NCBI RefSeq assembly: GCF_024508665.1
Contig: NZ_JANINP010000006.1
Coordinates: 806,001-870,000 of the forward strand
DNA length: 64,000 nucleotides
DNA from: Sphingomonas sp.
Lineage (GTDB): Bacteria; Pseudomonadota; Alphaproteobacteria; Sphingomonadales; Sphingomonadaceae
Reading direction: 5' to 3'
In this document: one piece after another, positions 56,408 through 64,000 of the stretch
Layout: each line of letters starts with the position of its first letter
How positions within the stretch are numbered: position 1 is the first letter of the stretch
The notes under the pieces: model-generated
Databases searched by the model: none
What the model saw: the letters and a program-made list of their open reading frames with translations, nothing else
Told to the model about the DNA's origin: nothing
Translations under genes and position numbers: made by a program

Positions 56408-56553
56408 GCGGCGTCTCCTGTTGGCCCGCGGACCGGACGCGCTCCGGCTCGCTCGGGCAAGACGAGAATAAGCACAATGAGCGCTCCGGCAAGGACCACG
56501 CACCCGAAACGGCCGATCCGCTGGCCACCCTGCCGCCGCGTCGGCGGTTGCAT
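56404..56553 (-). CDS. Very small membrane protein, 49 aa
   Basis: Begins MQPPTRRQGGQRIGRFGCVVLAGALIVL with one membrane helix and ends with a charged tail. The stop overlaps the ybjQ start (ATGA), which argues for a real gene, but it could also be the upstream end of a longer non-coding frame. No homology is recognised. It is divergent from the DUF7064/7065-like gene. Confidence 0.45.
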   Translation of the reverse strand: MQPPTRRQGGQRIGRFGCVVLAGALIVLILVLPERAGARPVRGPTGDAA

Positions 56554-56604
56554 TTCCAGGGGCGTGCGCCACACTGCGGCAAAAGCCGGGGAGAGGGCAG
56601 GGCG

Positions 56605-57693
56605 ATGCTGACGCGAGGCGACGACTATCCGGTCCATCAGACTCCCGAACCGATCGCGATCGCCAGCGCCGAACGCAATTTCTACGACCGCTACTTCTTC
56701 AACGGCTACAGCGCCGACGGGGACCTGTTCTTTGCCGCCGCGCTCGGCGTGTATCCACAGCTCGGGGTGATCGACGCGGCGTTCTGCGTGACGATCGATG
56801 GCGTCCAGCATAATCTGCGTGCGTCGCGTCCGCTCGGTGGCGAGCGGATGGATCTCAACGTCGGCCCGATCGGCGTCGAGGTGAGTGAGCCGCTAAAGGT
56901 GCTGCGCGTGTTCGTGGGCCCGAACGATTCGCCGGTTCGCGCCGATCTGACCTTCACCGCACGCCACGCGCCGATCGAGGAACCGCGCTTTACCCGGCGT
57001 CACGAGGCGCGGCTGCTGATGGACTATACCCGGCTGACACAGAATGGCGGCTGGTCCGGGAGCGTGACGATCGGCGACCAGATCCTGACGGTCACGCCCG
57101 ATACGCATTGGGGCACGCGCGATCGCAGTTGGGGGATCCGACCGGTGGGCGCGCCCGATGCCCAACCCGCCGGCGGGGGGATGCGCCAGTTCTGGTGGCT
57201 GTGGATGCCGTTCAACTTCGCCGACCGCGTCGCCTTCTTCCACAGCAATGACGATGGCGCGGGCGAGCCGTGGAACCGCCGCGGCGTGATTGCGAAGCTC
57301 GACGGCGATCCGCGCGAGTTCAGTGCGGCCATCGGCTCGGCCTATCGTCCCGGCACGCGGCGGCTGGCCTCGGTGCGGCTGGAGCCGTGGCCCGGCTGCA
57401 CGTTGGACGTGACGCCGCGCGATCAGCATTTCTACATGTCGGGGCTGGGCTATCTCCACCCGCAATGGGGGCACAGCATGGATCATGGTGCCGACCTGGC
57501 CGTGACTTATGACGTCTGTCCGCCGGATTTCGGCGATGCGCCAAGCATGCTCAACCTTCACATCCAGGCGATGGCCGATGCGGTGCTGACGATCGACGGT
57601 GTGGCGCATCGCGGCGTCGGCGTGGTCGAGCAATTGTTCATCGGTCCGCACGCGGCAAGCGGGCTGAGCGGCCTGCTGGACCCGGCGGAGTGA
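56605..57693 (+). CDS. DUF7064/7065-like protein (AttH-like fold)
   Basis: A 362-residue protein with no signal peptide. Beta-rich throughout, with DLFFAAALGVYPQLGVIDAAF, THWGTRDRSWGIRPVG and FWWLWMPFNFADRVAFFHSNDDG, patterns I associate with the DUF7064/DUF7065 group of proteins having a two-lipocalin-like fold (as in AttH or CrtC relatives). These may bind or convert hydrophobic molecules. The ATG follows GAGAGGGCAGGGCG. The stop overlaps the start of the phosphotransferase (GTGA), so the two act together. Confidence 0.72.
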   Translation: MLTRGDDYPVHQTPEPIAIASAERNFYDRYFFNGYSADGDLFFAAALGVYPQLGVIDAAFCVTIDGVQHNLRASRPLGGERMDLNVGPIGVEVSEPLKVLRVFVGPNDSPVRADLTFTARHAPIEEPRFTRRHEARLLMDYTRLTQNGGWSGSVTIGDQILTVTPDTHWGTRDRSWGIRPVGAPDAQPAGGGMRQFWWLWMPFNFADRVAFFHSNDDGAGEPWNRRGVIAKLDGDPREFSAAIGSAYRPGTRRLASVRLEPWPGCTLDVTPRDQHFYMSGLGYLHPQWGHSMDHGADLAVTYDVCPPDFGDAPSMLNLHIQAMADAVLTIDGVAHRGVGVVEQLFIGPHAASGLSGLLDPAE

Positions 57694-58736
57694 ACGACTT
57701 TCCGACCGCGCCGGAGGATTTCGACAGGGCCTGGATCGAGCGGGTGTTCGCCCAGCCTGCGGGATCACTCGCGGCGCTGGAGTATCGGGCGGTCGGCACC
57801 GGGCAGGTTTGCGACAGCTATCGCTTCACCTGCGACTGGCGTGGCGGTGACGCGCCGGCGAGTTTCATCGCCAAATGCCCGAGCGCCGACGCGACGAGCC
57901 GCGCAGGCGCTGCCATGTTCCATCTCTATGACATGGAGATCGGCTGGTACCGCGACTGCGCGCCGACCGCCGGCGTCGCATGCCCGCGACCCTATTATGC
58001 CGCGATCGCCGACGATGAACAGCATTTCGCGCTGTTGATCGAGGACATGGCCCCGCTGCGCCAGGGCGATCAGATCGCGGGCGGCAGCGCGGCCCAGGTC
58101 GCCGCCGCGCTGGACGCGGTTGCCGCGCTTCACGCCTGGCGGCCCGCCGGCGGCGACTGGGCGAGCTTGGCCTGGGCGCATCACAACGCCGGCAGCATGG
58201 TGATACGCAGCGCAATGCCGGCGGCTTACCCGCAATTCCGCGAGCGTTTTGCCGGGCTGCTTGACGCCGAGGTGCTCGATCTCGGCCAGGCGCTGGTCGA
58301 TCGCATCGACGCGTATCTCGATCGTGAGGCGCCTCCTGAATGCCTGCGTCACGGCGACCTTCGGCTCGACAACATCCTGTTCGACCAAAGCGGTCGCACA
58401 GCCTGCCTGCTCGACTGGCAGACGGTGGCGATGGGGCGCGCGGCGAACGACGTGGCCTATCTGATCGGCACCAGCTTCGCCGATCCGGCCGAACGTCGCG
58501 CCCGTGAGCGCGGCCTGGTCGATGCCTATCTCGCGCGCCGGATGGCGCTCGGCGAAGCACCCGATGCCGATGCGTTCTGGCGAGATTATTGCCGCAACGC
58601 GTTCGCCGGGATGATCATGGCGATCAACGCCGCCAAGTATGTCGAACGTACCGAACGCGGCGACCGCATGTTCGCGGCGATGGCGGAGCGACCGGCGCGA
58701 ATGGCGCTCGACCTCGACAGCCTGGCGCTGATCTGA
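57690..58736 (+). CDS. Phosphotransferase of aminoglycoside-kinase/ecdysteroid-kinase-like family
   Basis: A 348-residue protein kinase-like enzyme. The N-lobe has VGTGQVCDSYRF and PASFIAKC (ATP Lys), the catalytic loop is HGDLRLDNILFD, and the metal-binding segment LLDWQTVAMG. It phosphorylates a hydroxyl group of a small molecule. The GTG start overlaps the previous stop by four bases. Sphingomonads carry many members linked to catabolism of steroids and terpenoids; here the substrate is unknown. This is not evidence for antibiotic resistance. Confidence 0.85.
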   Translation: MNDFPTAPEDFDRAWIERVFAQPAGSLAALEYRAVGTGQVCDSYRFTCDWRGGDAPASFIAKCPSADATSRAGAAMFHLYDMEIGWYRDCAPTAGVACPRPYYAAIADDEQHFALLIEDMAPLRQGDQIAGGSAAQVAAALDAVAALHAWRPAGGDWASLAWAHHNAGSMVIRSAMPAAYPQFRERFAGLLDAEVLDLGQALVDRIDAYLDREAPPECLRHGDLRLDNILFDQSGRTACLLDWQTVAMGRAANDVAYLIGTSFADPAERRARERGLVDAYLARRMALGEAPDADAFWRDYCRNAFAGMIMAINAAKYVERTERGDRMFAAMAERPARMALDLDSLALI

Positions 58737-58742
58737 TCCGGT

Positions 58743-59855
58743 TCAGTCGATGCCGTGCCCGGAATCGAGATACGCGTCGGAGCGCATCTCCTCGAGCCGG
58801 CTGACAGTGCGCTCGAACTCGAAGCGACCGTCGCCTTTCTCATATAGCGCGGCCGGTTCGGCATCGGCGGCAGCGAGTAGCTTGACCTTGTGCTCGTACA
58901 GCGCGTCGATCAGTGACACGAACCGCGCCGCTTCGTTGCGGTTCTCGGGCCCGAGTTTCGGAATGCCGACTAGTATCACGGTGTGATAGCGCCGTGCGAT
59001 CGCCAGGTAATCGGCCGCGCCCCGTGCTTCTCCGCACAGTTTCTTGAAGCTGAATACAGCGACGCCCTTGAGCGATTTGGCCACGTGAAGCGTACGCCCG
59101 CCCTGGACCGCGATGTCCTCGCTCGGCACATGCGCGGCATCCTCGGGCGGATAATCGGTCAGGCGGAAGAAGGCGGCGGACAGGTTGCGCGTCGCTTCGG
59201 GTCCATTTGGCACCAGCCAGGTTTCCTGCTGACCCAGCCGGTCGCGGCGGTAATCGACCGGACCGTTCAGTGGCAGTACGTCGAGGCGGTTCTCGATCAG
59301 GTCGATAAAGGGCAGGAAATGCTCGCGGTTGAGCCCGTTCTTGTAGAGATCGCGTGGCGGGCGGTTGGACGTGGTGACGACGGTCACACCCGCCTCGATC
59401 AGGGCGGTGAACAGGCGCGACAGGATCATCGCGTCGGGCGAGTTGGTCACCATCATCTCATCGAAAGCGAGCAGGCGGGCCTCCTCGGCCAATGCGACGG
59501 CGACCGGGGCGATCGGGTCGCCGACCTCCTTCTTGCGCTCCTCGGCGATGCGCTGGTGCACTTCGAGCATGAACTCGGAGAAATGGACCCGGCGCTTGCG
59601 GTTGATCGCCAGGCACCCGAAGAACAGGTCCATCAGCATCGATTTGCCACGCCCGACATCGCCCCACATATAGACGCCGCGCGGGGAGTCGGGTTTGCGG
59701 CCGAGCGCGCGCCAAAGGACCGAGCCGCGTTTGGGCTGAGCTTCCAATTCCTGTTGGAGGCGATCCAAGCGTTGGGCGGCGGCTTGCTGGTCCGGGTCGG
59801 CCCGAAGTTCGCCGGCGGCGATCAGGGCATGATATTGCTGGAGGACCGTGGTCAC
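58743..59855 (-). CDS. zapE: Cell division protein ZapE (AFG1-like ATPase)
   Basis: A 370-residue P-loop ATPase. Walker A GDVGRGKSMLMDLFF, the GVYMW start, HFSEFMLEVHQRI, Walker B LAFDEMMVTN and TSNRPPRDLYKNGLNREHF. In E. coli it aids Z-ring constriction under low oxygen; the AFG1 relative in mitochondria handles misassembled respiratory proteins. The GTG at 59855 gives the family N-terminus (VTTVLQQYHALI). The frame upstream enters a repeat element. Confidence 0.93.
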   Translation of the reverse strand: MTTVLQQYHALIAAGELRADPDQQAAAQRLDRLQQELEAQPKRGSVLWRALGRKPDSPRGVYMWGDVGRGKSMLMDLFFGCLAINRKRRVHFSEFMLEVHQRIAEERKKEVGDPIAPVAVALAEEARLLAFDEMMVTNSPDAMILSRLFTALIEAGVTVVTTSNRPPRDLYKNGLNREHFLPFIDLIENRLDVLPLNGPVDYRRDRLGQQETWLVPNGPEATRNLSAAFFRLTDYPPEDAAHVPSEDIAVQGGRTLHVAKSLKGVAVFSFKKLCGEARGAADYLAIARRYHTVILVGIPKLGPENRNEAARFVSLIDALYEHKVKLLAAADAEPAALYEKGDGRFEFERTVSRLEEMRSDAYLDSGHGID

Positions 59856-59950
59856 CCTCACCCTTCCCACGCGGCTATGCCGCGCTGGCCCCTTCCCTCT
59901 CCCATTGGGAGAGGGAGGGAGCGCCAAAGGCGCGGAAGGGTGAGGGTGAC
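59856..59950. repeat. Intergenic palindromic repeat, family B (copy 5)
   Basis: CACCCTCACCCTTCC...GGAAGGGTGAGGGTG outer arms, with TCTCCCATTGGGAGA and GCTATGCCGCGC-type inner parts. It begins beside the zapE start codon and fills the gap to the thioesterase; both genes are minus strand. Confidence 0.8.
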
Positions 59951-59961
59951 TGAGTTGGAGA

Positions 59962-60432
59962 TTATACCGTTCCCGGCGGCGGGCTCGACTTACGCAGCGT
60001 CCCGGTAAAGCTCGCGATCGTCGGCAAGCCTTCCTGGACGATCAGCCCGCGCAGGAACAGCATGCGGCTGGTCTCGCGCAGCAACTCGATATGAGCTTCC
60101 AGCGGCTCGCCGATCATTCCGCCGCCGATGAATTGCGCCGACAGGTCGAGCGTCACCGCGCCACCGGCGCTCAGGCACCCGAAGGCGCGGCTGGCGGCGA
60201 ACAGCGATACGTCCATGAACCCCAACAGCGCGCCGCCATGGACGTTGTCGCGCATGTTGGAATGGTCGTGGCGGGGCATCATGCGAACCCGAGCCTTGCC
60301 ATCCTCCAGCTTCACCTGGAGCGGTTCCAGAAAGGCGTTGAACCGGGTCGAGTCGCGGAACTGCCAGCGCTTCCAGCCGGGCAGATCCGGATCGTCGTCG
60401 TAGAGGAAGAGGGGGGAAGGGGCGTCGTCCAA
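59962..60432 (-). CDS. PaaI-type thioesterase
   Basis: A 156-residue hot-dog fold thioesterase. Family segment MRDNVHGGALLGFMDVSLFAASRAFG (with the His-Gly-Gly and Asp), then TLDLSAQFIGGGMIG. It hydrolyses CoA thioesters, the substrate unknown. The start is a TTG at 60432, because there is no ATG in a suitable place. It lies 62 bases downstream of sdhB on the same strand. Confidence 0.87.
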   Translation of the reverse strand: MDDAPSPLFLYDDDPDLPGWKRWQFRDSTRFNAFLEPLQVKLEDGKARVRMMPRHDHSNMRDNVHGGALLGFMDVSLFAASRAFGCLSAGGAVTLDLSAQFIGGGMIGEPLEAHIELLRETSRMLFLRGLIVQEGLPTIASFTGTLRKSSPPPGTV

Positions 60433-60494
60433 CTAAAATCCGTTCCTGTTCCGGTCACGCCCCCCGACAAGCTCGGGGCGAACGGAAGATTGGA

Positions 60495-61280
60495 TCAGAC
60501 GATCCGCTCGGCTTCCATCTTCTTGATCTCGGCGATCGCCTTGGCCGGATTGAGGCCCTTGGGGCAGGCGTTGGCGCAGTTCATGATCGTGTGGCAGCGA
60601 TAGAGCCTGAACGGATCCTCGAGCTGGTCGAGTCGCTCGCCGGTCATCTCGTCGCGGCTGTCGGCAAGCCAGCGATAGGCCTGGAGCAGGATCGCCGGGC
60701 CGAGAAACTTGTCGCTGTTCCACCAATAGCTCGGGCAGCTGGTCGAGCAGCAGGCGCACAGGATGCATTCGTACAGGCCGTCGAGCTTCTCGCGATCCTC
60801 GGGGCTCTGCAGCCGCTCCTTGCCCGCCGGGGCCGGGGTGACCGTCTGCAGCCACGGCTTGATCGAGGCATATTGCGCGTAGAAATGGGTGAAGTCGGGG
60901 ACAAGGTCCTTGATCACTTCCATGTGCGGCAGCGGCGTGATCGTGACTTCCGACTTGCAGTCTTCGATCGCGGTCGTGCAGGCCAGGCCGTTCTTGCCGT
61001 CCATGTTCATCGAGCACGATCCGCAAATCCCTTCGCGGCACGAACGGCGGAAGGTCAGCGACGAATCCTGCTCGGACTTCATCTTGATGAGGGCGTCGAG
61101 CACCATCGGCCCGCACGTGTCGAGGTCGACCTCAAAAATGTCGTAGCGCGGATTCTCGCCGGTATCCGGGTCATAGCGATAGATCTTGAACCGGCGGATA
61201 TTGGTGGCACCCTCGGGTGCCTTATGGACCTTGCCGTTCTTGCGGATCTTGCTGTTCTTCGGCAGGCTGAACTCGGCCAT
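60495..61280 (-). CDS. sdhB: Succinate dehydrogenase iron-sulfur subunit
   Basis: Iron-sulfur subunit (261 aa) of succinate dehydrogenase (Complex II) on the cytoplasmic side. The [2Fe-2S] Cys cluster is in [16 protein letters not shown] and the following CTT; the [4Fe-4S] in [15 protein letters not shown]; the [3Fe-4S] and final Cys in [17 protein letters not shown]. Neither sdhA nor sdhCD is next to it here; the window has an ArsR gene upstream instead. It should nonetheless assemble with subunits encoded elsewhere. Confidence 0.97.
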   Translation of the reverse strand: MAEFSLPKNSKIRKNGKVHKAPEGATNIRRFKIYRYDPDTGENPRYDIFEVDLDTCGPMVLDALIKMKSEQDSSLTFRRSCREGICGSCSMNMDGKNGLACTTAIEDCKSEVTITPLPHMEVIKDLVPDFTHFYAQYASIKPWLQTVTPAPAGKERLQSPEDREKLDGLYECILCACCSTSCPSYWWNSDKFLGPAILLQAYRWLADSRDEMTGERLDQLEDPFRLYRCHTIMNCANACPKGLNPAKAIAEIKKMEAERIV

Positions 61281-61342
61281 TGCGTGTCCCTATCGCGGTG
61301 CTGCGGTGCGGCTATGCCTTTCGGCCCCGGAGTGCAACCCCG

Positions 61343-61657
61343 TCAAACCTCGTTGTTGGCAAGTATGGCGTCGAGCAAGCCCGGAAAGCGGCGGTCGAAT
61401 TCGGCGCGGCGCAGCACATTGATCATCTCGCGACCGGACTGGGTCGTTTCGATCAGGCCGGCGGCGCGCAGTGTTTTCAGATGGTTGGAGAGGGTGCTCT
61501 TGGGGACCGGCGCATCGCACGGTGTCGTGTTCGAACAACTCAACCCCGTGGCCGCAGCCAGCCGTGCGACGATCGCCAGCCGATTTGAATCGGCCAGCGC
61601 GTGGAGCGCCAGGTCGAGCGGCACATCCTCCAATCGCGGATGGGTAAAGCGGGGCAT
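61343..61657 (-). CDS. ArsR-family winged-helix repressor
   Basis: A 104-residue regulator: LALHALADSNRLAIVARLAAATGL, then Cys41 and Cys47 in CSNTTPCDAP, then the recognition helix VPKSTLSNHLKTLRAAGLI. The two Cys sit just before the recognition helix, where thiol-type sensors of this family have their sensing residue. The start MPRFTHPRLEDV is preferred to an ATG 33 bases upstream that would cross the inverted repeat. It is divergent from the SDR gene with a perfect inverted repeat between them. Confidence 0.9.
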   Translation of the reverse strand: MPRFTHPRLEDVPLDLALHALADSNRLAIVARLAAATGLSCSNTTPCDAPVPKSTLSNHLKTLRAAGLIETTQSGREMINVLRRAEFDRRFPGLLDAILANNEV

Positions 61658-61688
61658 TGTCCGAATATAGGAATGGTTCGTGATTTTC

Positions 61689-61711
61689 ATAGTTCGGGAA
61701 TATTGAACTAT
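61689..61711. promoter_or_regulatory. Candidate ArsR operator (inverted repeat)
   Basis: ATAGTTC-GGGAATATT-GAACTAT: perfect 7-bp arms with a 9-base spacer, in the gap between the arsR and SDR genes. It fits an autoregulatory operator shared by both. Confidence 0.65.
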
Positions 61712-61789
61712 CGAAACATGCCTCCCAGATCACCGTCGCCGGCAGCGCACGAGGTCGTGATCGCGGGCACGGAATTTCGGAGAAGACAG

Positions 61790-62536
61790 ATGTCCAATAG
61801 CAATGCCCTGAGCGGCAAAAAGGCGCTGGTCACCGGCGGATCGCGCGGAATCGGATCGGCGATCGCCAAGCGGCTGGCCGCCGACGGCGCCGAGGTCGCT
61901 ATCACTTATGCCGGCAACAAGGCCGCCGCCGATGCGACGGTAGCGGCGATCGAACAGGCGGGCGGCAAGGCGGTGGCGATCCAGGCCGATGCCAGCGACG
62001 ATGCCTCGCAGCGCGCGGGAATCGACGCGGCCGCAGCGGCGCTCGGCGGCATCGACATCCTGGTTCACAATGCCGGCGTGGCCGAGTTCGCTGCTGTCGA
62101 TGAAGATACCGACGAGTCGTTCGCGCGCCAGTTCGGGGTCAATGTCCGCGGCTTGCATGTCGGTACGCGCGCCGCTCTGCCGCACCTGCCCGATGGCGGG
62201 CGTATCATCCTGATCGGCTCGGTCGCGGCCGATCGTGCGCCCTTTGGTGGCATATCGACCTATGGCGCGACCAAGGCAGCGGTCGCCGGACTGGGCCGCG
62301 GCTGGGCGAAAGACCTCGCCTCGCGCAACATCCTGGTCAACGTCATCCAGCCGGGGCCGATCGAGACCGACATGGCGCCGACAGGCGAGCTCGCCGACGC
62401 GCTCAGGCAATCGGTGCCGCTGGGCCGATTCGGCGCAGTGGAGGAGATCGCCGGCGTCGCCGCTTTCCTCGCCGGACCGGATGCGACGTTCATCACCGGA
62501 ACGACGCTGAACGTCGATGGCGGCGTTTCGCTCTGA
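61790..62536 (+). CDS. Short-chain dehydrogenase/reductase
   Basis: A 248-residue NAD(P)H oxidoreductase. TGGSRGIGSAIAKRL (cofactor), DASD, NAGVAEF, catalytic Ser/Tyr/Lys in IGSVAADRAPFGG and TYGATKAAVAGLGRG, and the C-terminal FITGTTLNVDGG. The 3-oxoacyl-ACP-reductase-like form is common; the substrate is unknown. It is regulated probably by the divergent ArsR gene, as this pair is common in proteobacteria. Confidence 0.92.
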   Translation: MSNSNALSGKKALVTGGSRGIGSAIAKRLAADGAEVAITYAGNKAAADATVAAIEQAGGKAVAIQADASDDASQRAGIDAAAAALGGIDILVHNAGVAEFAAVDEDTDESFARQFGVNVRGLHVGTRAALPHLPDGGRIILIGSVAADRAPFGGISTYGATKAAVAGLGRGWAKDLASRNILVNVIQPGPIETDMAPTGELADALRQSVPLGRFGAVEEIAGVAAFLAGPDATFITGTTLNVDGGVSL

Positions 62537-62545
62537 AGCCGCTAG

Positions 62546-62575
62546 GTCTCCCCTCCCGGTTCGGCGAGGGGAGAC
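62546..62575 (+). terminator. Hairpin downstream of the SDR gene
   Basis: A 10-bp perfect stem GTCTCCCCTC / GAGGGGAGAC with a 10-base loop, 10 bases past the stop. The T run is short (TGGTT), so efficiency is uncertain. It also faces the convergent aldehyde dehydrogenase. Confidence 0.65.
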
Positions 62576-62650
62576 TGGTTCTCGATGCCAAGCTTGTAAG
62601 CGGCGGCGCGATTGGCCCCGCTCGTCGTTGCCGGCGGGCCATCGCCGCTA

Positions 62651-64000
62651 TCAGCCGATCACGGCCTTCAGGTTCATGAATTCGTGCAACCCCCAAGGAC
62701 CCAGCTCGCGACCATGGCCCGAGCGTTTGATCCCGCCGAACGGTGCCTCGGGAGTCGAAGAAAGCATGCGGTTGACTGCAGTCATGCCGGCGGCGATGTC
62801 GCGGGCGAAGCGCTCCTTTTCGGCATCGTCATTGGTCCAGACCGACGACCCCAGTCCGAACGGCACGTCGTTCGCGAGCGCGATCGCCTCGTCGATATCC
62901 TTGACCTTGAACACCATTGCGACCGGACCGAACACTTCCTCCTTGGCGACTTCGCTGTCGGGATCGATATCGACCAGCACGCCAGGCGTCAGATAGGCGC
63001 CGGGCAGATCGGGTTTCTCCGCGCCGAACAGCAAGGTCGCGCCGGCGTCGCGGAACTTGTCCATTTGGCCGAGCACGGTGTCGCGTTGTTCCTCCGAGGA
63101 TAGTGGTCCCATCTCGGTCCCTGGATCCATTGGGTCGCCGGTCTTCACCGCTTTCATACCGGCCGAGAACGCGTGCATGAAATCGTCATAGACGTCGGCA
63201 TGGACAATCATGCGCTTGGCGCAGATGCAGGATTGGCCGGTATTCTGGGTCCGCGCCGTGACCGCGGTCTTGGCGGCGAGCGCTATGTCGGCGGATGGCA
63301 TGACGACGAACGGATCCGATCCGCCGAGTTCGAGCACGACCTTCTTGAGCGCACGGCCAGCGGCCTCGGCGACCTTGGCCCCGGCGCCTTCACTACCGGT
63401 CAGCGTCACCGCGACGATGCGGTCGTCGGCGATCAGGTCGGCGACCTTGCCCGACTTGATCGCCAGGTTCTGGAACAGGCCTTCGGGCGCTCCGCCCGCC
63501 AGGATCGTCTCCTCCAGCGCGGCAGCGCAACCCTGGACCGACGACGCGTGCTTCAGCAGTCCGACATTGCCCGCCATGATCGCCGGCGCGGCGAAGCGGA
63601 CCACCTGCCAATAAGGGAAATTCCACGGCATCACGGCGAGCACCGGCCCCATCGGCAACCAGCGCGCTACGGCATGGCCGACCGGCGTGTCGACCTCCAT
63701 GGACTTGAGTAGCTGCGCCCCATGCCGAGCATAATAGCGGAAGGCGGAAGCGCATTTCTCGACCTCGGCGACGGCGGACTTAAGCGTCTTGCCCATTTCC
63801 TCGGTCGCGATCCGCGCTAGCCGATCCTTGTCGTCCTCGAACCGCTCGGCGATGTGGCGGAGCAAGGTCATGCGATCGGCAAGTTCGCTCTCGCGCCAGA
63901 TGAGAAAAGCCTCGTGCGCCTTGGCCAGCCGCGCGTCGACCTGGGCATCGGTCAGTTCGGCGAAGCTCCGCCCGGGTTGGCCGGTGGCGGGATTGATGCT
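62651..64000 (-). CDS. NAD(P)-dependent aldehyde dehydrogenase (succinate-semialdehyde type), N-terminus outside window
   Basis: At least 450 codons are present and the frame is open to the window edge (reading SINPATGQPGRSF at the edge), so the first residues lie beyond. Domains seen: PMGPVLAVMPWNFPYWQV (NAD-binding), LTGSEGAGAKVAEAAGRALKK, the Glu in VLELGGSDPFVV, catalytic Cys in NTGQSCICAKRM and the C-terminal APFGGIKRSGHGRELG. It oxidises succinate semialdehyde or a related aldehyde; the exact substrate is not fixed by the sequence. It is convergent with the SDR gene. Confidence 0.93.
   Translation of the reverse strand, partial: SINPATGQPGRSFAELTDAQVDARLAKAHEAFLIWRESELADRMTLLRHIAERFEDDKDRLARIATEEMGKTLKSAVAEVEKCASAFRYYARHGAQLLKSMEVDTPVGHAVARWLPMGPVLAVMPWNFPYWQVVRFAAPAIMAGNVGLLKHASSVQGCAAALEETILAGGAPEGLFQNLAIKSGKVADLIADDRIVAVTLTGSEGAGAKVAEAAGRALKKVVLELGGSDPFVVMPSADIALAAKTAVTARTQNTGQSCICAKRMIVHADVYDDFMHAFSAGMKAVKTGDPMDPGTEMGPLSSEEQRDTVLGQMDKFRDAGATLLFGAEKPDLPGAYLTPGVLVDIDPDSEVAKEEVFGPVAMVFKVKDIDEAIALANDVPFGLGSSVWTNDDAEKERFARDIAAGMTAVNRMLSSTPEAPFGGIKRSGHGRELGPWGLHEFMNLKAVIG

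Noticed and set aside
56605..58736. Phosphotransferase considered as an antibiotic-resistance kinase
   Set aside because: The kinase motif is shared across many small-molecule kinases; it is coupled to a DUF7064-like gene, with no resistance context.

Overview
The window looks like chromosome from a GC-rich alphaproteobacterium of the order Sphingomonadales, most likely Sphingomonas or a close relative. Reasons are the strong GC bias at third codon positions, chains of genes overlapping by ATGA/GTGA, the mdh-sucD-sucA-sucB-lpdA cluster, the HIG1/cobalamin adenosyltransferase/3-hydroxybutyryl-CoA dehydrogenase neighbourhood, and palindromic intergenic repeats. The assignment is inference from gene content. 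There is no phage, transposase, CRISPR array or plasmid function. The gene content is mostly core metabolism with a few accessory islands.

Layout, 0-31 kb. The window opens in hutF followed by hutC (histidine degradation), a methyltransferase and tRNA-Thr(GGT). Next is an envelope-sugar cluster (polyprenyl-phosphate GT2, methyltransferase, GtrA, a large GT-C/STT3-like membrane protein). A tight minus-strand operon yggT-DUF167-folD-secreted protein-marC follows, then argB, a queuosine-precursor transporter, and two tandem secreted proteins made of a repeated 27-residue Cys module. A nucleoside transporter leads into a six-gene minus-strand run HIG1-pduO-egtB-egtD-methyltransferase-hbd. After a small PadR pair come gluQ, an HNH endonuclease, ppc, a SleB-type lipoprotein, ogt, cytochrome b561 and a processive GT2. 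The GT2 converges on a Crp/Fnr regulator interrupted by an in-frame amber codon.

Layout, 31-64 kb. A short Arg/Tyr-rich secreted protein with a strong terminator precedes a thioesterase, a prolyl-oligopeptidase-family peptidase and aminopeptidase P. A sugar-utilisation island (36.3-45.0 kb) follows: an UgpC/MalK-type ATPase, then lacI, a GH144-like glycoside hydrolase, a binding lipoprotein, two permeases, a secreted alpha/beta hydrolase and a GH1 beta-glucosidase. All seven genes from lacI onward overlap their neighbour. A LacI-type operator lies upstream of lacI. Two secreted proteins of unknown function lead into lpdA-sucB-sucA-sucD-(secreted protein)-mdh, where sucC is absent. The end of the window holds ybjQ and small membrane proteins, a DUF7064/7065-like gene coupled to a phosphotransferase, zapE, a thioesterase, sdhB, an arsR/SDR divergent pair with an inverted-repeat operator, and a partial aldehyde dehydrogenase.

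How it fits together. Most genes support central carbon metabolism: a partial TCA cycle, anaplerotic PEP carboxylase, one-carbon folate, arginine synthesis and histidine catabolism. Three themes stand out. One is a complete import and hydrolysis route for a beta-linked glucan oligosaccharide. The second is a minimal ergothioneine locus (egtB, egtD) with an extra coupled methyltransferase, sitting where electron-transfer-flavoprotein genes usually lie in related bacteria. The third is several small secreted proteins of unknown function. No single obviously new defence or mobile system is visible. The best candidates for undescribed biology are the Cys-module pair, the egt-methyltransferase operon, the secreted protein in the sucC position, and the DUF7064-like/phosphotransferase pair.
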